This document shows, in pieces, positions 8,793 through 16,730 of a DNA stretch of 64,000 bases (positions are counted from its first letter, which is position 1; every line of letters starts with the position of its first letter). The notes under the pieces were generated by a model. It saw only the letters and a program-made list of their open reading frames with translations, made no database searches and was not told the DNA's origin. The translations under genes were made by a program, and so were the position numbers. The stretch spans positions 13,207 to 77,206 of the forward strand of contig CAWKLQ010000005.1 of assembly GCA_963850525.1 (NCBI GenBank). The letters run 5' to 3'. The DNA is from JAEMQF01 sp963850525 (GTDB taxonomy: Bacteria > Pseudomonadota > Gammaproteobacteria > Burkholderiales > Burkholderiaceae_C).

Positions 8793-9944
8793 CTAGTTCC
8801 GAAATTGGACTCGGTAGGCTTTGAGTTGCGTGCCGCCGACCAGCGAGGCACGTACTCGGACGTTGGCGCCAACGCGCAGATCCGCGGCGCTCTTGCCCGA
8901 GTCAAATTGGATCGGTCCCGAGGAGTCGATGCTGACCCCCTGGATGGTCAATGTTTGCGTGACGCTGTCGACCGTCTGGAGCAGGCCACGGAAGTCGAAA
9001 TCGTCGCCGCTGTCGAACTCGACTTCGACCTCTTTCGCAACAAGCGTGCCGTTGGCGTACGTGCCTTCGACCTGCGCTCGGACCCCGACGAGCAGGGCGC
9101 CACCGGAGAGGTCGAATTGGGTCTGTGCGTTGGTGGTCACCGGTACGCCGGCGATGCTGAATTGGGCGGCAGACGTGAAGCTGTCGATGAGCCCCTCGAC
9201 CTTGCTCTCGGTGCTGTCGTCGGGGCTGCTCACGCCGCTACGCAGGCGATTCGCGGTCCATACTCCGACGCTGACCACAGGGTTGAGGCGGATCCGCAGG
9301 ACCGTATTGTTGGCCAGACCTGCGGGAATTTCGGCGCCGCTGAGGGGCGCGTAAGAAATCGCCAAGGTCCCGACGGAGAAGGTCTTGTCGATGCTGTTGA
9401 GCGCGCTGACCTTGCCGCGAATTCGATAGTTCGCCGGGGGGGTCGACTTGCGCTCGATTCGCGTCGCGGTGAGTCGGTCCGTCACGGCGTTGTACAGGCC
9501 GTAGACCTCGACGACATCGCCTTGCGCCAACGCGGTCAGGCCTGCGGATTCCTCGAAGACGGTCGTCGGTTGAACGTCGATGGGCCGACCCAGAACACTC
9601 AGAGAATTCGGAGTGATCGACCCGGTGTCGATCGGCCCGACAATTTCGCTGCTGATGACGATGCTGATCGCGCTGCTGTTCGAGTCGCCGAAGGCGTCGA
9701 CGGTGATCGCCGCACCGCGCGTTTCGACGATGATGCCAAGCTTCAGGTCGCTGCGGCTGCGCGAATTGCCGTCATCGTCGCTGATCGAACTCGCGGTGCT
9801 GTCGTCGAAGTGCACGCCATTGACGACGATCGAGCCGAAGCCATTGACGGGCCCGCTCGCATAGACCGCTGCTCCTCCCGTGCCGCCGCTGTCGACACCG
9901 CCGCCGCAGCCGCCAAGCAAAACGAGCAGCAGGCCGGCACGCAA
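8793..9944 (-). CDS. DUF5666-domain lipoprotein, probably with a frameshifted start
   Basis: The body (about 380 residues) begins with a hydrophobic stretch ending in LLGGC, a lipobox, followed by a Gly-rich linker and the VNGFGSIVVNGVHFDDS motif seen also in the paralogue at 11062-12270. Several repeats of about 70 residues follow, each with a V-E-V-x-G/RIERKS-type beta pattern typical of DUF5666. The function is unknown. The in-frame start available is TTG at 9944, with no ribosome-binding site and an unusually short signal. A well-formed AAGGGG ribosome-binding site and ATG lie at 9987, but in the +1-offset frame. Removing one base after ATGAAC would give MNLNHIALPRAPGWLRAGLL..., a normal lipoprotein signal. 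I infer a one-base insertion, genuine or a sequencing error. Confidence 0.8.
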   Translation of the reverse strand: MRAGLLLVLLGGCGGGVDSGGTGGAAVYASGPVNGFGSIVVNGVHFDDSTASSISDDDGNSRSRSDLKLGIIVETRGAAITVDAFGDSNSSAISIVISSEIVGPIDTGSITPNSLSVLGRPIDVQPTTVFEESAGLTALAQGDVVEVYGLYNAVTDRLTATRIERKSTPPANYRIRGKVSALNSIDKTFSVGTLAISYAPLSGAEIPAGLANNTVLRIRLNPVVSVGVWTANRLRSGVSSPDDSTESKVEGLIDSFTSAAQFSIAGVPVTTNAQTQFDLSGGALLVGVRAQVEGTYANGTLVAKEVEVEFDSGDDFDFRGLLQTVDSVTQTLTIQGVSIDSSGPIQFDSGKSAADLRVGANVRVRASLVGGTQLKAYRVQFRN

Positions 9945-9983
9945 CCAACCGGGAGCACGCGGCAGTGCAATGTGGTTCAGTGT

Positions 9984-10929
9984 TCATGTGGATTTCCCCT
10001 TGGTAGCGGTGGGTTTGCGTGTGACAGCGGGGCGACCGGCTTGGGCACGCTGCGCGGCAGCGTTGGTAGGCTCGCCGTAAGAGTACAAGCCGATGCGTAC
10101 TCGGCGGTCGGTCGCCCGACCCGCCGCTTGATCGTCGTCAATCATTTTCTGTAGCGTGGGCACCGTCGCGGCGAGCAGGCTCTTCCATTGCGCACGCACC
10201 AGTTCGTTCGCGGCTTCCAGCGAGGCGGCGGACAGTCCGTCGGCAAACACGGCCTGCTCGAAATGCGGCGGTTTCTCGGCAAGCACGTTGGCGATCGACG
10301 CACGCATGTGATCGCCGACGTTGCTGCTGACGAACCCCAGCATGCGGGTGCTGTCACCGCGCGGCACGAAGGTGCGGCTGGCGACTTGCACGATGTCGCC
10401 GTCCAGCTTCGCCAGGCCCAGGCGGCACAACTCGTCGAGCAGGCTGCGCGGGTGCACGTCGCGCGTGACCGTTTGCGCGAGCGCCTCGAAGCTGGGCGTC
10501 GGGCCTTGGCGCGGGAAGGGCGAGCGGCTCGCCCGCGGCGTTCTTCCACGCCGGATCGGACAGCCAGCGCGTGAAGACGCGCGTCGCCGGGGAGGGTTTG
10601 GATTCGACGACGCTCGTGTCGCTTTGGATGAGGCGCGTCACTTCGCGGCGGTTCAGTCCGGTCACAGTGCTGACTCGGCTCACGACGCGCTCGCTCGCGC
10701 CCGCGCCCAGGGCAGCGCGTGCGGCGGTGACAAAGGCGGCTTTGAGCATTTCTTCGGCGGTAGCAAGCAAAACGCCCTGTCCGACTGCGAGCTCCGCCAG
10801 AGGTTGCAACAGTTCGCGCAGCGCGTGGAGCAAGGCCTCGGGGTCCATCGGTGCCGAGCCTGCGCCGGAAGCGGGCGCTTGCGCGTCGGGCTCCGGAGTC
10901 GAGGGTGGCAATGACGATGGCGTGCGCAT
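9984..10929 (-). pseudogene. DUF6502 family protein gene interrupted by a +1 frameshift
   Basis: Two overlapping frames together make one DUF6502-like protein. The first, from ATG 10929, covers LLHALRELLQPLAELAVGQG, a winged-helix-like part (VSRVSTVTGLNRREVTRLI) and VFTRWLSDPAWKNAAGEPLA. The second resumes with PRQGPTPSFEALAQTVTRDV, then HPRSLLDELCRLGL and FVPRG, as the family expects, and ends at 9984. The join is a CCC run on the minus strand at 10518-10520: removing one C gives EPLAFPRQGPTPSFEAL without a break. The last codon TGA overlaps the ATG of the downstream lipoprotein (ATGA), so the two were built as a translationally coupled pair. The family's role is unknown; the N-terminal half looks DNA-binding. 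This could be a true pseudogene or a sequencing error. Confidence 0.8.
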
Positions 10930-11012
10930 GACGAGATTCTGAGGGGTGGTGCGAGGCGCAAGTGGACAGTCGGGGTTTGCCTCTTCTTCGCCACAAGCCC
11001 GTTGTGGCCAAG

Positions 11013-11042
11013 GAGAGGCCCGCGGGATGCGCGGGACCTCTT
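11013..11042 (-). terminator. Hairpin after the second DUF5666 gene
   Basis: An inverted repeat (AGAGG-CCCGCG / CGCGGG-A-CCTCT) forms a stem of 11 pairs with one bulged base and a 4-5 base loop. It starts about 20 bases after the stop codon at 11062 on the minus strand. There is no clear T-run, so it may be a weak or Rho-assisted terminator, or only an mRNA-stabilising hairpin. Confidence 0.5.
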
Positions 11043-11061
11043 GATTCAACTCAACTGGTCA

Positions 11062-12270
11062 TTACGGGGCGCAGTCGTTGTCAGGCTTGACTTCGGTGGC
11101 GAGCATCGTTGCGTTGGCCCTGACTTCGACGCACATCCCATCGGCCAGAGCCGACCGGCTTGCGCCGCGGATGAACGCCGTCGCGTCGCTGATTGCCAGC
11201 GTCGTGCCGTGCACCGTGAAGCGGGTGCGCTCGGTATTCAGGCCGGTCACGCGGCCATGGAATTCAAATTCACCTGCGCCGCTCGAATGGCTGTCTTCGA
11301 GTGAGACTTTCCTGGCCACCAGCGTGTTGTTCAGCATCGGGCCTTCGACTTCGACGAAAGTGCCGTTGCCCAGACTTGCGGGATAGATCGATGCCTTGCT
11401 CGCGTCGACTGAGATGCCGCTGACCGTGAATGTCTTGGTGTCCGCGTTGAAGTCCTTGACGGTGCCTTTGACCTCGGCTTCGCTGCGATCGCCCATTGAA
11501 TTCGCGCCGCTCTTGATGCGCGTCGCGACCCAGGCGTCGTTGACTTGTGCGGTCTGCAGTTTCACGCGAACGATCTGGTCGTTGCCGAAGCCGTTGGGCA
11601 GGTTCGTCACACCCGCGTAGGAAATGGTCTCGCTGCCGATCTTGAAAGTCTTGGCCACCGTGTCGAGCGCCTTGACGACGCCGCGAATCTTGAACAGCGT
11701 GGGGCTGCTTTTGCGCTCGATCCGGGTTGCGTCGTAAGCGTTGGTTGTGGCATTCAGGACGCCGTGGACCTCGAGCACGTCGCCGGCCTTGATGTCGGCG
11801 AATCCGCTCAACGTTGCGCTTGAATCGTCGTAAATCGTAGTGGCGCCGACTTTCACGGTCTGGCCGAGCAAGGTGAACGTGTCGGCCGGCGTGCCAGGAT
11901 TCGGGCCCACGGGGCCGACAAGTTCGCTGCCGAAGCGGATCTCACCGGCGCGGCTGTGGTGGCCGGAATCGTCCGAGGTGATGGGCCCGCCCTGGATTGC
12001 GACAACCATGCCGAGCTTGAGATCGCTGCTGCTGTGCCGTGTCGAGCTGTCGTCGTCGTCCTCGCTCGATACCGATGAGGAGCTGTCGTCGAAACGCACG
12101 CCGTTCACGATGATCGAGCCGAAGCCGCTGATGGGACCGTAGGCGAACGACGTCGTGCTCGAGGAGCCGCCACCGCCGCCGCCGCATCCGGCCAGAACGG
12201 CCGTGACGCAGGCCAGCTTGAGGGCGCTTTGCAGCGGATGTTGAAAGATTCGACTGAGAAAGGTGTTCAT
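11062..12270 (-). CDS. DUF5666-domain lipoprotein (second copy)
   Basis: The 402-residue protein starts at ATG 12270, with GGAG 8 bases upstream; the frame is open 28 codons further but without a signal for initiation. It begins MNTFLSRIFQHPLQSALKLA and ends its signal with VLAGC, a lipobox, followed by six glycines. It then follows the same plan as the copy at 8793: YGPISGFGSIIVNGVRFDDS, an Asp/Ser-rich patch, and beta-rich repeats with VKGTVKDFNADTKTFTVSG and similar motifs. DUF5666 repeats look like small OB-fold-like barrels, but no substrate is known. The intact N-terminus here is the best guide to what the frameshifted paralogue should look like. Confidence 0.88.
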   Translation of the reverse strand: MNTFLSRIFQHPLQSALKLACVTAVLAGCGGGGGGSSSTTSFAYGPISGFGSIIVNGVRFDDSSSSVSSEDDDDSSTRHSSSDLKLGMVVAIQGGPITSDDSGHHSRAGEIRFGSELVGPVGPNPGTPADTFTLLGQTVKVGATTIYDDSSATLSGFADIKAGDVLEVHGVLNATTNAYDATRIERKSSPTLFKIRGVVKALDTVAKTFKIGSETISYAGVTNLPNGFGNDQIVRVKLQTAQVNDAWVATRIKSGANSMGDRSEAEVKGTVKDFNADTKTFTVSGISVDASKASIYPASLGNGTFVEVEGPMLNNTLVARKVSLEDSHSSGAGEFEFHGRVTGLNTERTRFTVHGTTLAISDATAFIRGASRSALADGMCVEVRANATMLATEVKPDNDCAP

Positions 12271-12330
12271 GGTGAGGTCTCCGGTGCGTGGGGGAAGTTG
12301 AGGCTCTCTTTCAAGCCATGGCTGGACTAT

Positions 12331-12351
12331 AAATGTGCAATCAGCACATTT
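12331..12351. promoter_or_regulatory. Perfect palindrome in a divergent intergenic region
   Basis: AAATGTGC-AATCA-GCACATTT is an exact 8-bp inverted repeat with a 5-base spacer, in an AT-rich island within otherwise GC-rich sequence. It is 60 bases upstream of the DUF5666 lipoprotein start and 174 bases upstream of the secreted protein on the other strand. The symmetry and position suggest an operator for a dimeric regulator, but an RNA hairpin in a leader is also possible. Confidence 0.45.
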
Positions 12352-12524
12352 CAAGCGAGGTTACAAAGGGATTCAAGTTCGCCTCGCCGGACCGTTCGGC
12401 CAGGATCGACGCCGCTATTCGCGCAATCCGCCACGCGCCGGTGCCGAACTGGGCGCTTCGCGGCGGCGTGGGTCCGCGCGTCCGGGCCTAGAGTTGCGCG
12501 TCGCGTCGAAATTCAAGGATGAAC

Positions 12525-12950
12525 ATGAAAACCAGGAAAACCCTCGCCGGCATCGCCCTTGTTCTGGCCGGCAGCGCCAGCGCTGCAGCGAATGTCAACG
12601 TGATCGTCGAAGGGCAGATCAAGCCCGGGGTGTACGGCCGCGTCGAAGTCGGCAACCCGAGCCTGCCGCCACCGGTCTGGCAGCCGCAGCCCGTGATCAT
12701 TGCGCCGCAACCGCGCGCTGTTGAAGTGGTGCCGGTCTACCTGCACGTGCCGCCCGGGCACGCCCGGGACTGGCGCAGGCATTGCCACCGCTACAACTCG
12801 TGCGGTCGCCCCGTGTACTTTGTCAGGTCGGCGGAGTACGAGTCGGGCTACGGCAAGAAACGCCGCCACCCGCACAAACACAGCGACGACCGCGACGACT
12901 CGCGCGACGAGCGCCACGACAAGAAGCGTGGCCACGGCGGGCGCGACTGA
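12525..12950 (+). CDS. Small secreted protein with a highly charged C-terminal tail
   Basis: About 141 residues. Of two close ATGs the inner one at 12525 has AAGGA at usable spacing. A Sec signal peptide (MKTRKTLAGIALVLAGSASA) is followed by a short beta-like segment (NVNVIVEGQIKPGVYGRVEV), a Pro/Gln/Val-rich linker, a Cys pair (HCHRYNSCGRPVYFV) and a tail of alternating His, Lys, Arg and Asp (HPHKHSDDRDDSRDERHDKK). The form resembles small periplasmic proteins common in Burkholderiales whose role is unknown. The His/Asp-rich tail could bind metals, but this is only suggested by composition. Confidence 0.75.
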   Translation: MKTRKTLAGIALVLAGSASAAANVNVIVEGQIKPGVYGRVEVGNPSLPPPVWQPQPVIIAPQPRAVEVVPVYLHVPPGHARDWRRHCHRYNSCGRPVYFVRSAEYESGYGKKRRHPHKHSDDRDDSRDERHDKKRGHGGRD

Positions 12951-13024
12951 ATTTTTGCCGTGACGCGGGCCGTGCACGCCCGCGCCTGAGTCAGAATCCC
13001 GGGTCACCGATCGAGGGCCCGGAT

Positions 13025-13264
13025 GTGAAGACGATTGAATTCGAACTGCGCGAAGACTTCATTGCCTTGGATGACTTGATCAAGGCCACGGGCCTTGCGA
13101 GCAGTGGCGGTGCCGCCAAGGCGCTGATTGCCGGCGGTCAGGTGCGCCTGGACGGCGAAGTCGAGCTGCAAAAAGCCCGCAAGGTCTACGCCGGGCAGTT
13201 GATCGAGACGCAAGGTGCGCGCATCCGGATCCACGCGCCCACGCGACCCGCGCCATTCGTCTGA
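13025..13264 (+). CDS. RNA-binding S4 domain protein, YbcJ type
   Basis: The 79-residue protein starts with GTG at 13025 and consists almost wholly of one S4 domain: FIALDDLIKATGLASSGGAA followed by KALIAGGQVRLDGEVELQKA, which is the RNA-contacting part. E. coli YbcJ has the same size and layout and binds RNA, but its target is not established. The next gene starts 27 bases on, so they may be co-transcribed. Confidence 0.85.
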   Translation: MKTIEFELREDFIALDDLIKATGLASSGGAAKALIAGGQVRLDGEVELQKARKVYAGQLIETQGARIRIHAPTRPAPFV

Positions 13265-13291
13265 CCACGCCACCCCGCCTGAACTCAACTC

Positions 13292-14311
13292 ATGTTCGAT
13301 ACCGCAATTGCCGGAAGCCTGCCCAAGCCCGCATGGCTTGCCGAGAACGAAAAGCTCTGGCCGGCGTGGAAGCTCGCCGGCGCCGACCTGGCAAACGCCA
13401 AGGCCGATGCGACGCTGCTCTGGATCAAGGCCCAGGAAGACGCGGGCCTCACCATCATCGGCGACGGTGAACAGTCACGCCAGCACTTCGTGCACGGCTT
13501 TCTGGAGAGCGTCGAGGGCATCGACTTCGAACACAAAGTCAAGATGGGGATCCGCGACAACCGCTACGACGCGATGGTGCCGCAAGTCATCGCCGCGCTG
13601 CGCTTGAAAGGCCGCGTGCACGCCGTCGAGGCGCGCCTGACGCGCGCCCACACGCAACGCAAGATCAAGTTCACGCTGCCGGGTCCGATGACGATCGTCG
13701 ATACCGTCGCCGACCGCTTTTACGGCGACCGGGAACGCCTCGCTTTTGCCTTCGCCGAGCTGCTGAATCAGGAGGCGCTGGCGCTGCAAGCCGATGGCGT
13801 GGACATCATCCAGTTCGACGAGCCGGCTTTCAACGTCTACATGCAAGACGCCGCCGCTTGGGGCGTGGCCGCGCTCGAGCGCGCGGCGCAAGGGCTGACG
13901 TGCACAACCGCCGTGCACATCTGCTACGGCTACGGCATCAAGGCAAATCTGGATTGGAAAGAGACGCTCGGCAAGGAGTGGCGCCAGTACGAACGTGTCT
14001 TCCCGGCGCTCTCACGCAGCCGCATCGGCCAAGTCTCGCTGGAGTGTTTTCACTCGCACGTCCCCGTCGAGCTGACTGCGCTGCTCGAAGGCAAGGACGT
14101 GATGATCGGCGTGATCGACGTGGCGAGCGACGAAATCGAAACGCCCGAGGAAGTGGCGCACACGATCGGACGCGCCTTGCAGCACGTGCCCAAGCACCGT
14201 CTCATCGCCTGCACCAACTGCGGCATGGCGCCGATGCGGCGCGACATTGCGCTGCGCAAGCTTGACGCACTCGCGCAGGGTGCGGCGCTCGCGCGCCAGC
14301 GCTACGCCTGA
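13292..14311 (+). CDS. Short methionine synthase, MetE C-terminal domain family (MesD-like)
   Basis: At 339 residues this protein is only the catalytic barrel of MetE and lacks the N-terminal folate-binding half. It begins IAGSLPKPAWLAE and keeps the expected zinc ligands: His and Cys in HICYGYG, Glu in SLECFHS and Cys in CTNCGM. The DxDEP-like patch VDIIQFDEPAF is also present. This layout matches the folate-independent methionine synthases, in particular MesD as I remember it. MesD is reported to work with a DUF1852 protein, MesX, which is not visible here. The likely reaction is methylation of homocysteine from a donor other than polyglutamylated folate. Confidence 0.8.
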   Translation: MFDTAIAGSLPKPAWLAENEKLWPAWKLAGADLANAKADATLLWIKAQEDAGLTIIGDGEQSRQHFVHGFLESVEGIDFEHKVKMGIRDNRYDAMVPQVIAALRLKGRVHAVEARLTRAHTQRKIKFTLPGPMTIVDTVADRFYGDRERLAFAFAELLNQEALALQADGVDIIQFDEPAFNVYMQDAAAWGVAALERAAQGLTCTTAVHICYGYGIKANLDWKETLGKEWRQYERVFPALSRSRIGQVSLECFHSHVPVELTALLEGKDVMIGVIDVASDEIETPEEVAHTIGRALQHVPKHRLIACTNCGMAPMRRDIALRKLDALAQGAALARQRYA

Positions 14312-14336
14312 GGCCCGGCGCGGCGGGCCTCGCGCT

Positions 14337-14483
14337 TCACTGTTTCTTCGGTGCGGCAGCCTTGGTCGCCGCGTCAGCCGGCGCATCGGGCTTGTGGTCG
14401 CCAATCACTCCCTTGAGGGGGCACACCGAAAATGCCGGGCACTTCTTGCAGCCGGCGACGATGGCAATCGGGCACAGGGTCAT
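14337..14483 (-). CDS. Very small Cys-rich protein
   Basis: A 48-residue product from ATG 14483, backed by a strong GAGGAG ribosome-binding site 7 bases upstream. It reads MTLCPIAIVAGCKKCPAFSV then CPLKGVIGD, with four cysteines spaced C-x7-C-x2-C-x5-C, and ends in an Ala/Lys/Pro-rich tail. Three cysteines are followed by Pro or Lys, which suggests a metal site or an iron-sulfur-like knuckle rather than disulfides; no signal peptide is evident. It is convergent with the methionine synthase (26 bases between stops). I do not recognise the family. Confidence 0.65.
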   Translation of the reverse strand: MTLCPIAIVAGCKKCPAFSVCPLKGVIGDHKPDAPADAATKAAAPKKQ

Positions 14484-14580
14484 GGGAGTTCTCCTCGAGT
14501 CCGCGGGCACGCCGCAGTGAAACCGAGGATACGGCCGGCACCGCGCCAAAGCAGTAAGGGCCTTCCTGGGGGCCGGCGCG

Positions 14581-16665
14581 CTATTTGAGCAGCGTTTGCC
14601 GAACGAACATCACGGTCGCGTAGAACTGGTAGTCGGCGTTCTCCTTGCGCGCGAAGCCATGCCCTTCGTTCTCGGCGCGCAAGTACCAGACGAACGGATT
14701 GCCGGCGCGCGCCAGCGCGACGATTTGCTCGGCCTCGGTGTAGGGCACGCGCGGGTCGTTGCGGCCCTGCACGACGAACAGCGGCTTGCGCATCGACTGC
14801 GCGTGCCGGGTGGGTGAGATCGACTCCAGAAACTCGCGCATCTGCGGCTCGCGCTCATCGCCGTACTCGACACGACGCAAATCGCGTCGATAACTTTCGG
14901 TGTTGCTGAGGAAGGTGACGAAGTTCGAAATGCCGACGACGTCGATCGCGCCGGCAATGCGGTCCGCATAACGCGCACTCACCGCCAGGCTCATGTAGCC
15001 GCCGTAACTGCCGCCGCTGACGAGCACGCGCGACGCGTCCAGATCCGGCTGCTCGGCGATCCAATCGAGCAGGCTGCCGATGTCGCGCACCGCGTCCTCG
15101 CGCAGCACGCCGTTGTCCAGGCTCAAAAACGTCTTGCCGTAACCCGACGAGCCCCGCACATTGGGCTGAAGGACAGCGACCCCCAACTCGTCGACGAAGT
15201 AGCTGCTTTGCCCCAGGAACCCGAGCTTGGCCTGGACCTCGGGCCCGCCGTGGATGGCCACGAGAACCGGCCGCTTGCCGGTGAAGCGCGGCGCGGGCCG
15301 ATGCAGGATGCCCGAGATGCGCAGGCCGTCAAAACTTTGCCAGCGAACAATCTCCGGCGCCGGGGCTTCGCTGCGGTCAACTCCCGCCGGGGTGTGCGCC
15401 TGCGTCCACTGCTCGACGGCGCCGCTGGACGGATTCAACGAATGGATCTGGCTCGGCCCCTTGCTGCTGCTCACGGCGAAGGCCAGATCGGGCAGCTTGC
15501 GATGAAAGTGCACGCGGTTCACGCTCCCGGCGGGCAGAGCCAGTGAAGGCGGCAGTGTGATCTCTTTGAGCGACTGCGCGTCGAACAGGCGCAACTCGTC
15601 GCGACCCTCGACATTGAAGCGTGCCGCAAGCGACTTGGCGCCGTCGTTCACGACCAGCTCGCTCGCGTCCCACGCCGGCGCGCCGCTTAAGCCTGACCAG
15701 CGCTTGCTCGCCAGCCGAAACAGATGGACTTCGCGAAACTCGCCGTCCCGGTCGGTGATGACGAACAAGCCGCCGTTGTCGCGCGTGAACGCGCCGACGT
15801 CATACACCGCTTTCTCCGTCGCACCCGGCGCTGGCAGAATTTGCGTCGCCTTGCCCGTGCCGAGATGGAGCAGCCAGACTTGCGATTCGGTGGCCGAGAT
15901 GAAACGTGTCAGCGCCGCCTGCCGGTCGTCCCAGGAGATGGCGCCCACGCTCCAGCCGGTGCCGGGCAGCTCGGCGACTTTGCGGCTGACGCCGGGCTGC
16001 GCCGGGTCGATCAAGCGCAGCGTTTGGCTCACGTCGCTGCGTGTGCCGCCGGGCGCCGTCTTGTCCAGCGGGACCGAGCCGATGAGCAGTGCGCTCGACC
16101 GGTTCAGCCAACCTTGCATGCTGTGGCGCTCGGACTCGTCAGTCAGCAGCGTCACCTGCTTCCCCGGCAAGTCCAGGCGATACACCTGGTTCGCCTCGTT
16201 GCCGCCGCTGCTGCGCTCGAACACCAGATACTTGCCCTGGCGCGGCTCGTAGCTCGCCTCGCGCACCGGATCCGCAAAGTCGGTGAGCTGCTCCAACTCG
16301 CCCAGTGGCGTGGCCAAGCGAAACAGCTGCGCAGTCTGGGCGCCGGGTTTGCGATGGGAGACGAGCATTTCGCGGCGAACCGGGTGCCAGTCGGCGAAGG
16401 CGTGGCCGCGGAATTCGGTGTACTTCTCGACCTCCTGCACGAGGCTCTTGGGCACCGGCGGAATGCCTTCGATGTAGAGGTTGGAATTCGGCGCAAAAGC
16501 CTCGATCACCGGCGGCGGAGCGCTGGCGGCTGGCATGGCCGCACTCGCCGCAGAGGCCACCGCAGGGGCTTGCGCCGACGCTCGCGGCTCGTCTTGCGGC
16601 GTTGGCTCAAATGCGGTGCACGCGAGCAGCAGGCCCGATCCAAGCAACGACAACCAATGTCTCAT
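14581..16665 (-). CDS. S9 family peptidase, lipoprotein
   Basis: The start at 16665 gives MRHWLSLLGSGLLLACTAFE, a lipoprotein signal with lipobox LLAC; upstream codons in the same frame look non-coding. About 694 residues: an Ala/Pro linker, a seven-bladed-propeller-like region (about 60-420) and a C-terminal alpha/beta hydrolase with nucleophile motif GGSYGGYM (Ser about 553), Asp in NDPRVPYTE (about 637) and His in NEGHGF (about 672). It should cleave oligopeptides, anchored in the periplasm. It stands alone between a Cys-rich gene and the Tim44-like gene. Confidence 0.93.
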   Translation of the reverse strand: MRHWLSLLGSGLLLACTAFEPTPQDEPRASAQAPAVASAASAAMPAASAPPPVIEAFAPNSNLYIEGIPPVPKSLVQEVEKYTEFRGHAFADWHPVRREMLVSHRKPGAQTAQLFRLATPLGELEQLTDFADPVREASYEPRQGKYLVFERSSGGNEANQVYRLDLPGKQVTLLTDESERHSMQGWLNRSSALLIGSVPLDKTAPGGTRSDVSQTLRLIDPAQPGVSRKVAELPGTGWSVGAISWDDRQAALTRFISATESQVWLLHLGTGKATQILPAPGATEKAVYDVGAFTRDNGGLFVITDRDGEFREVHLFRLASKRWSGLSGAPAWDASELVVNDGAKSLAARFNVEGRDELRLFDAQSLKEITLPPSLALPAGSVNRVHFHRKLPDLAFAVSSSKGPSQIHSLNPSSGAVEQWTQAHTPAGVDRSEAPAPEIVRWQSFDGLRISGILHRPAPRFTGKRPVLVAIHGGPEVQAKLGFLGQSSYFVDELGVAVLQPNVRGSSGYGKTFLSLDNGVLREDAVRDIGSLLDWIAEQPDLDASRVLVSGGSYGGYMSLAVSARYADRIAGAIDVVGISNFVTFLSNTESYRRDLRRVEYGDEREPQMREFLESISPTRHAQSMRKPLFVVQGRNDPRVPYTEAEQIVALARAGNPFVWYLRAENEGHGFARKENADYQFYATVMFVRQTLLK

Positions 16666-16683
16666 GGCACTCTTCGAATGCGA

Positions 16684-16705
16684 ACAGGGGGCTTGCGCCC
16701 CCTGT
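16684..16705 (-). terminator. Hairpin between the Tim44-like gene and the S9 peptidase
   Basis: A perfect 9-bp stem, ACAGGGGGC / GCCCCCTGT with a TTGC loop, lies about 25 bases past the Tim44-like stop codon. On the minus strand it is followed only by a broken T-rich stretch (TTCGCATTC), so it is a likely but not ideal terminator. Confidence 0.6.
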
Positions 16706-16730
16706 CTTGGCAACCCATGTCGGGCGCAGT

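Noticed and set aside
12525..12950. Copper or nickel chaperone function for the His-rich secreted protein
   Set aside because: Composition alone is not enough; it is far from the copper cluster and no known motif is present.
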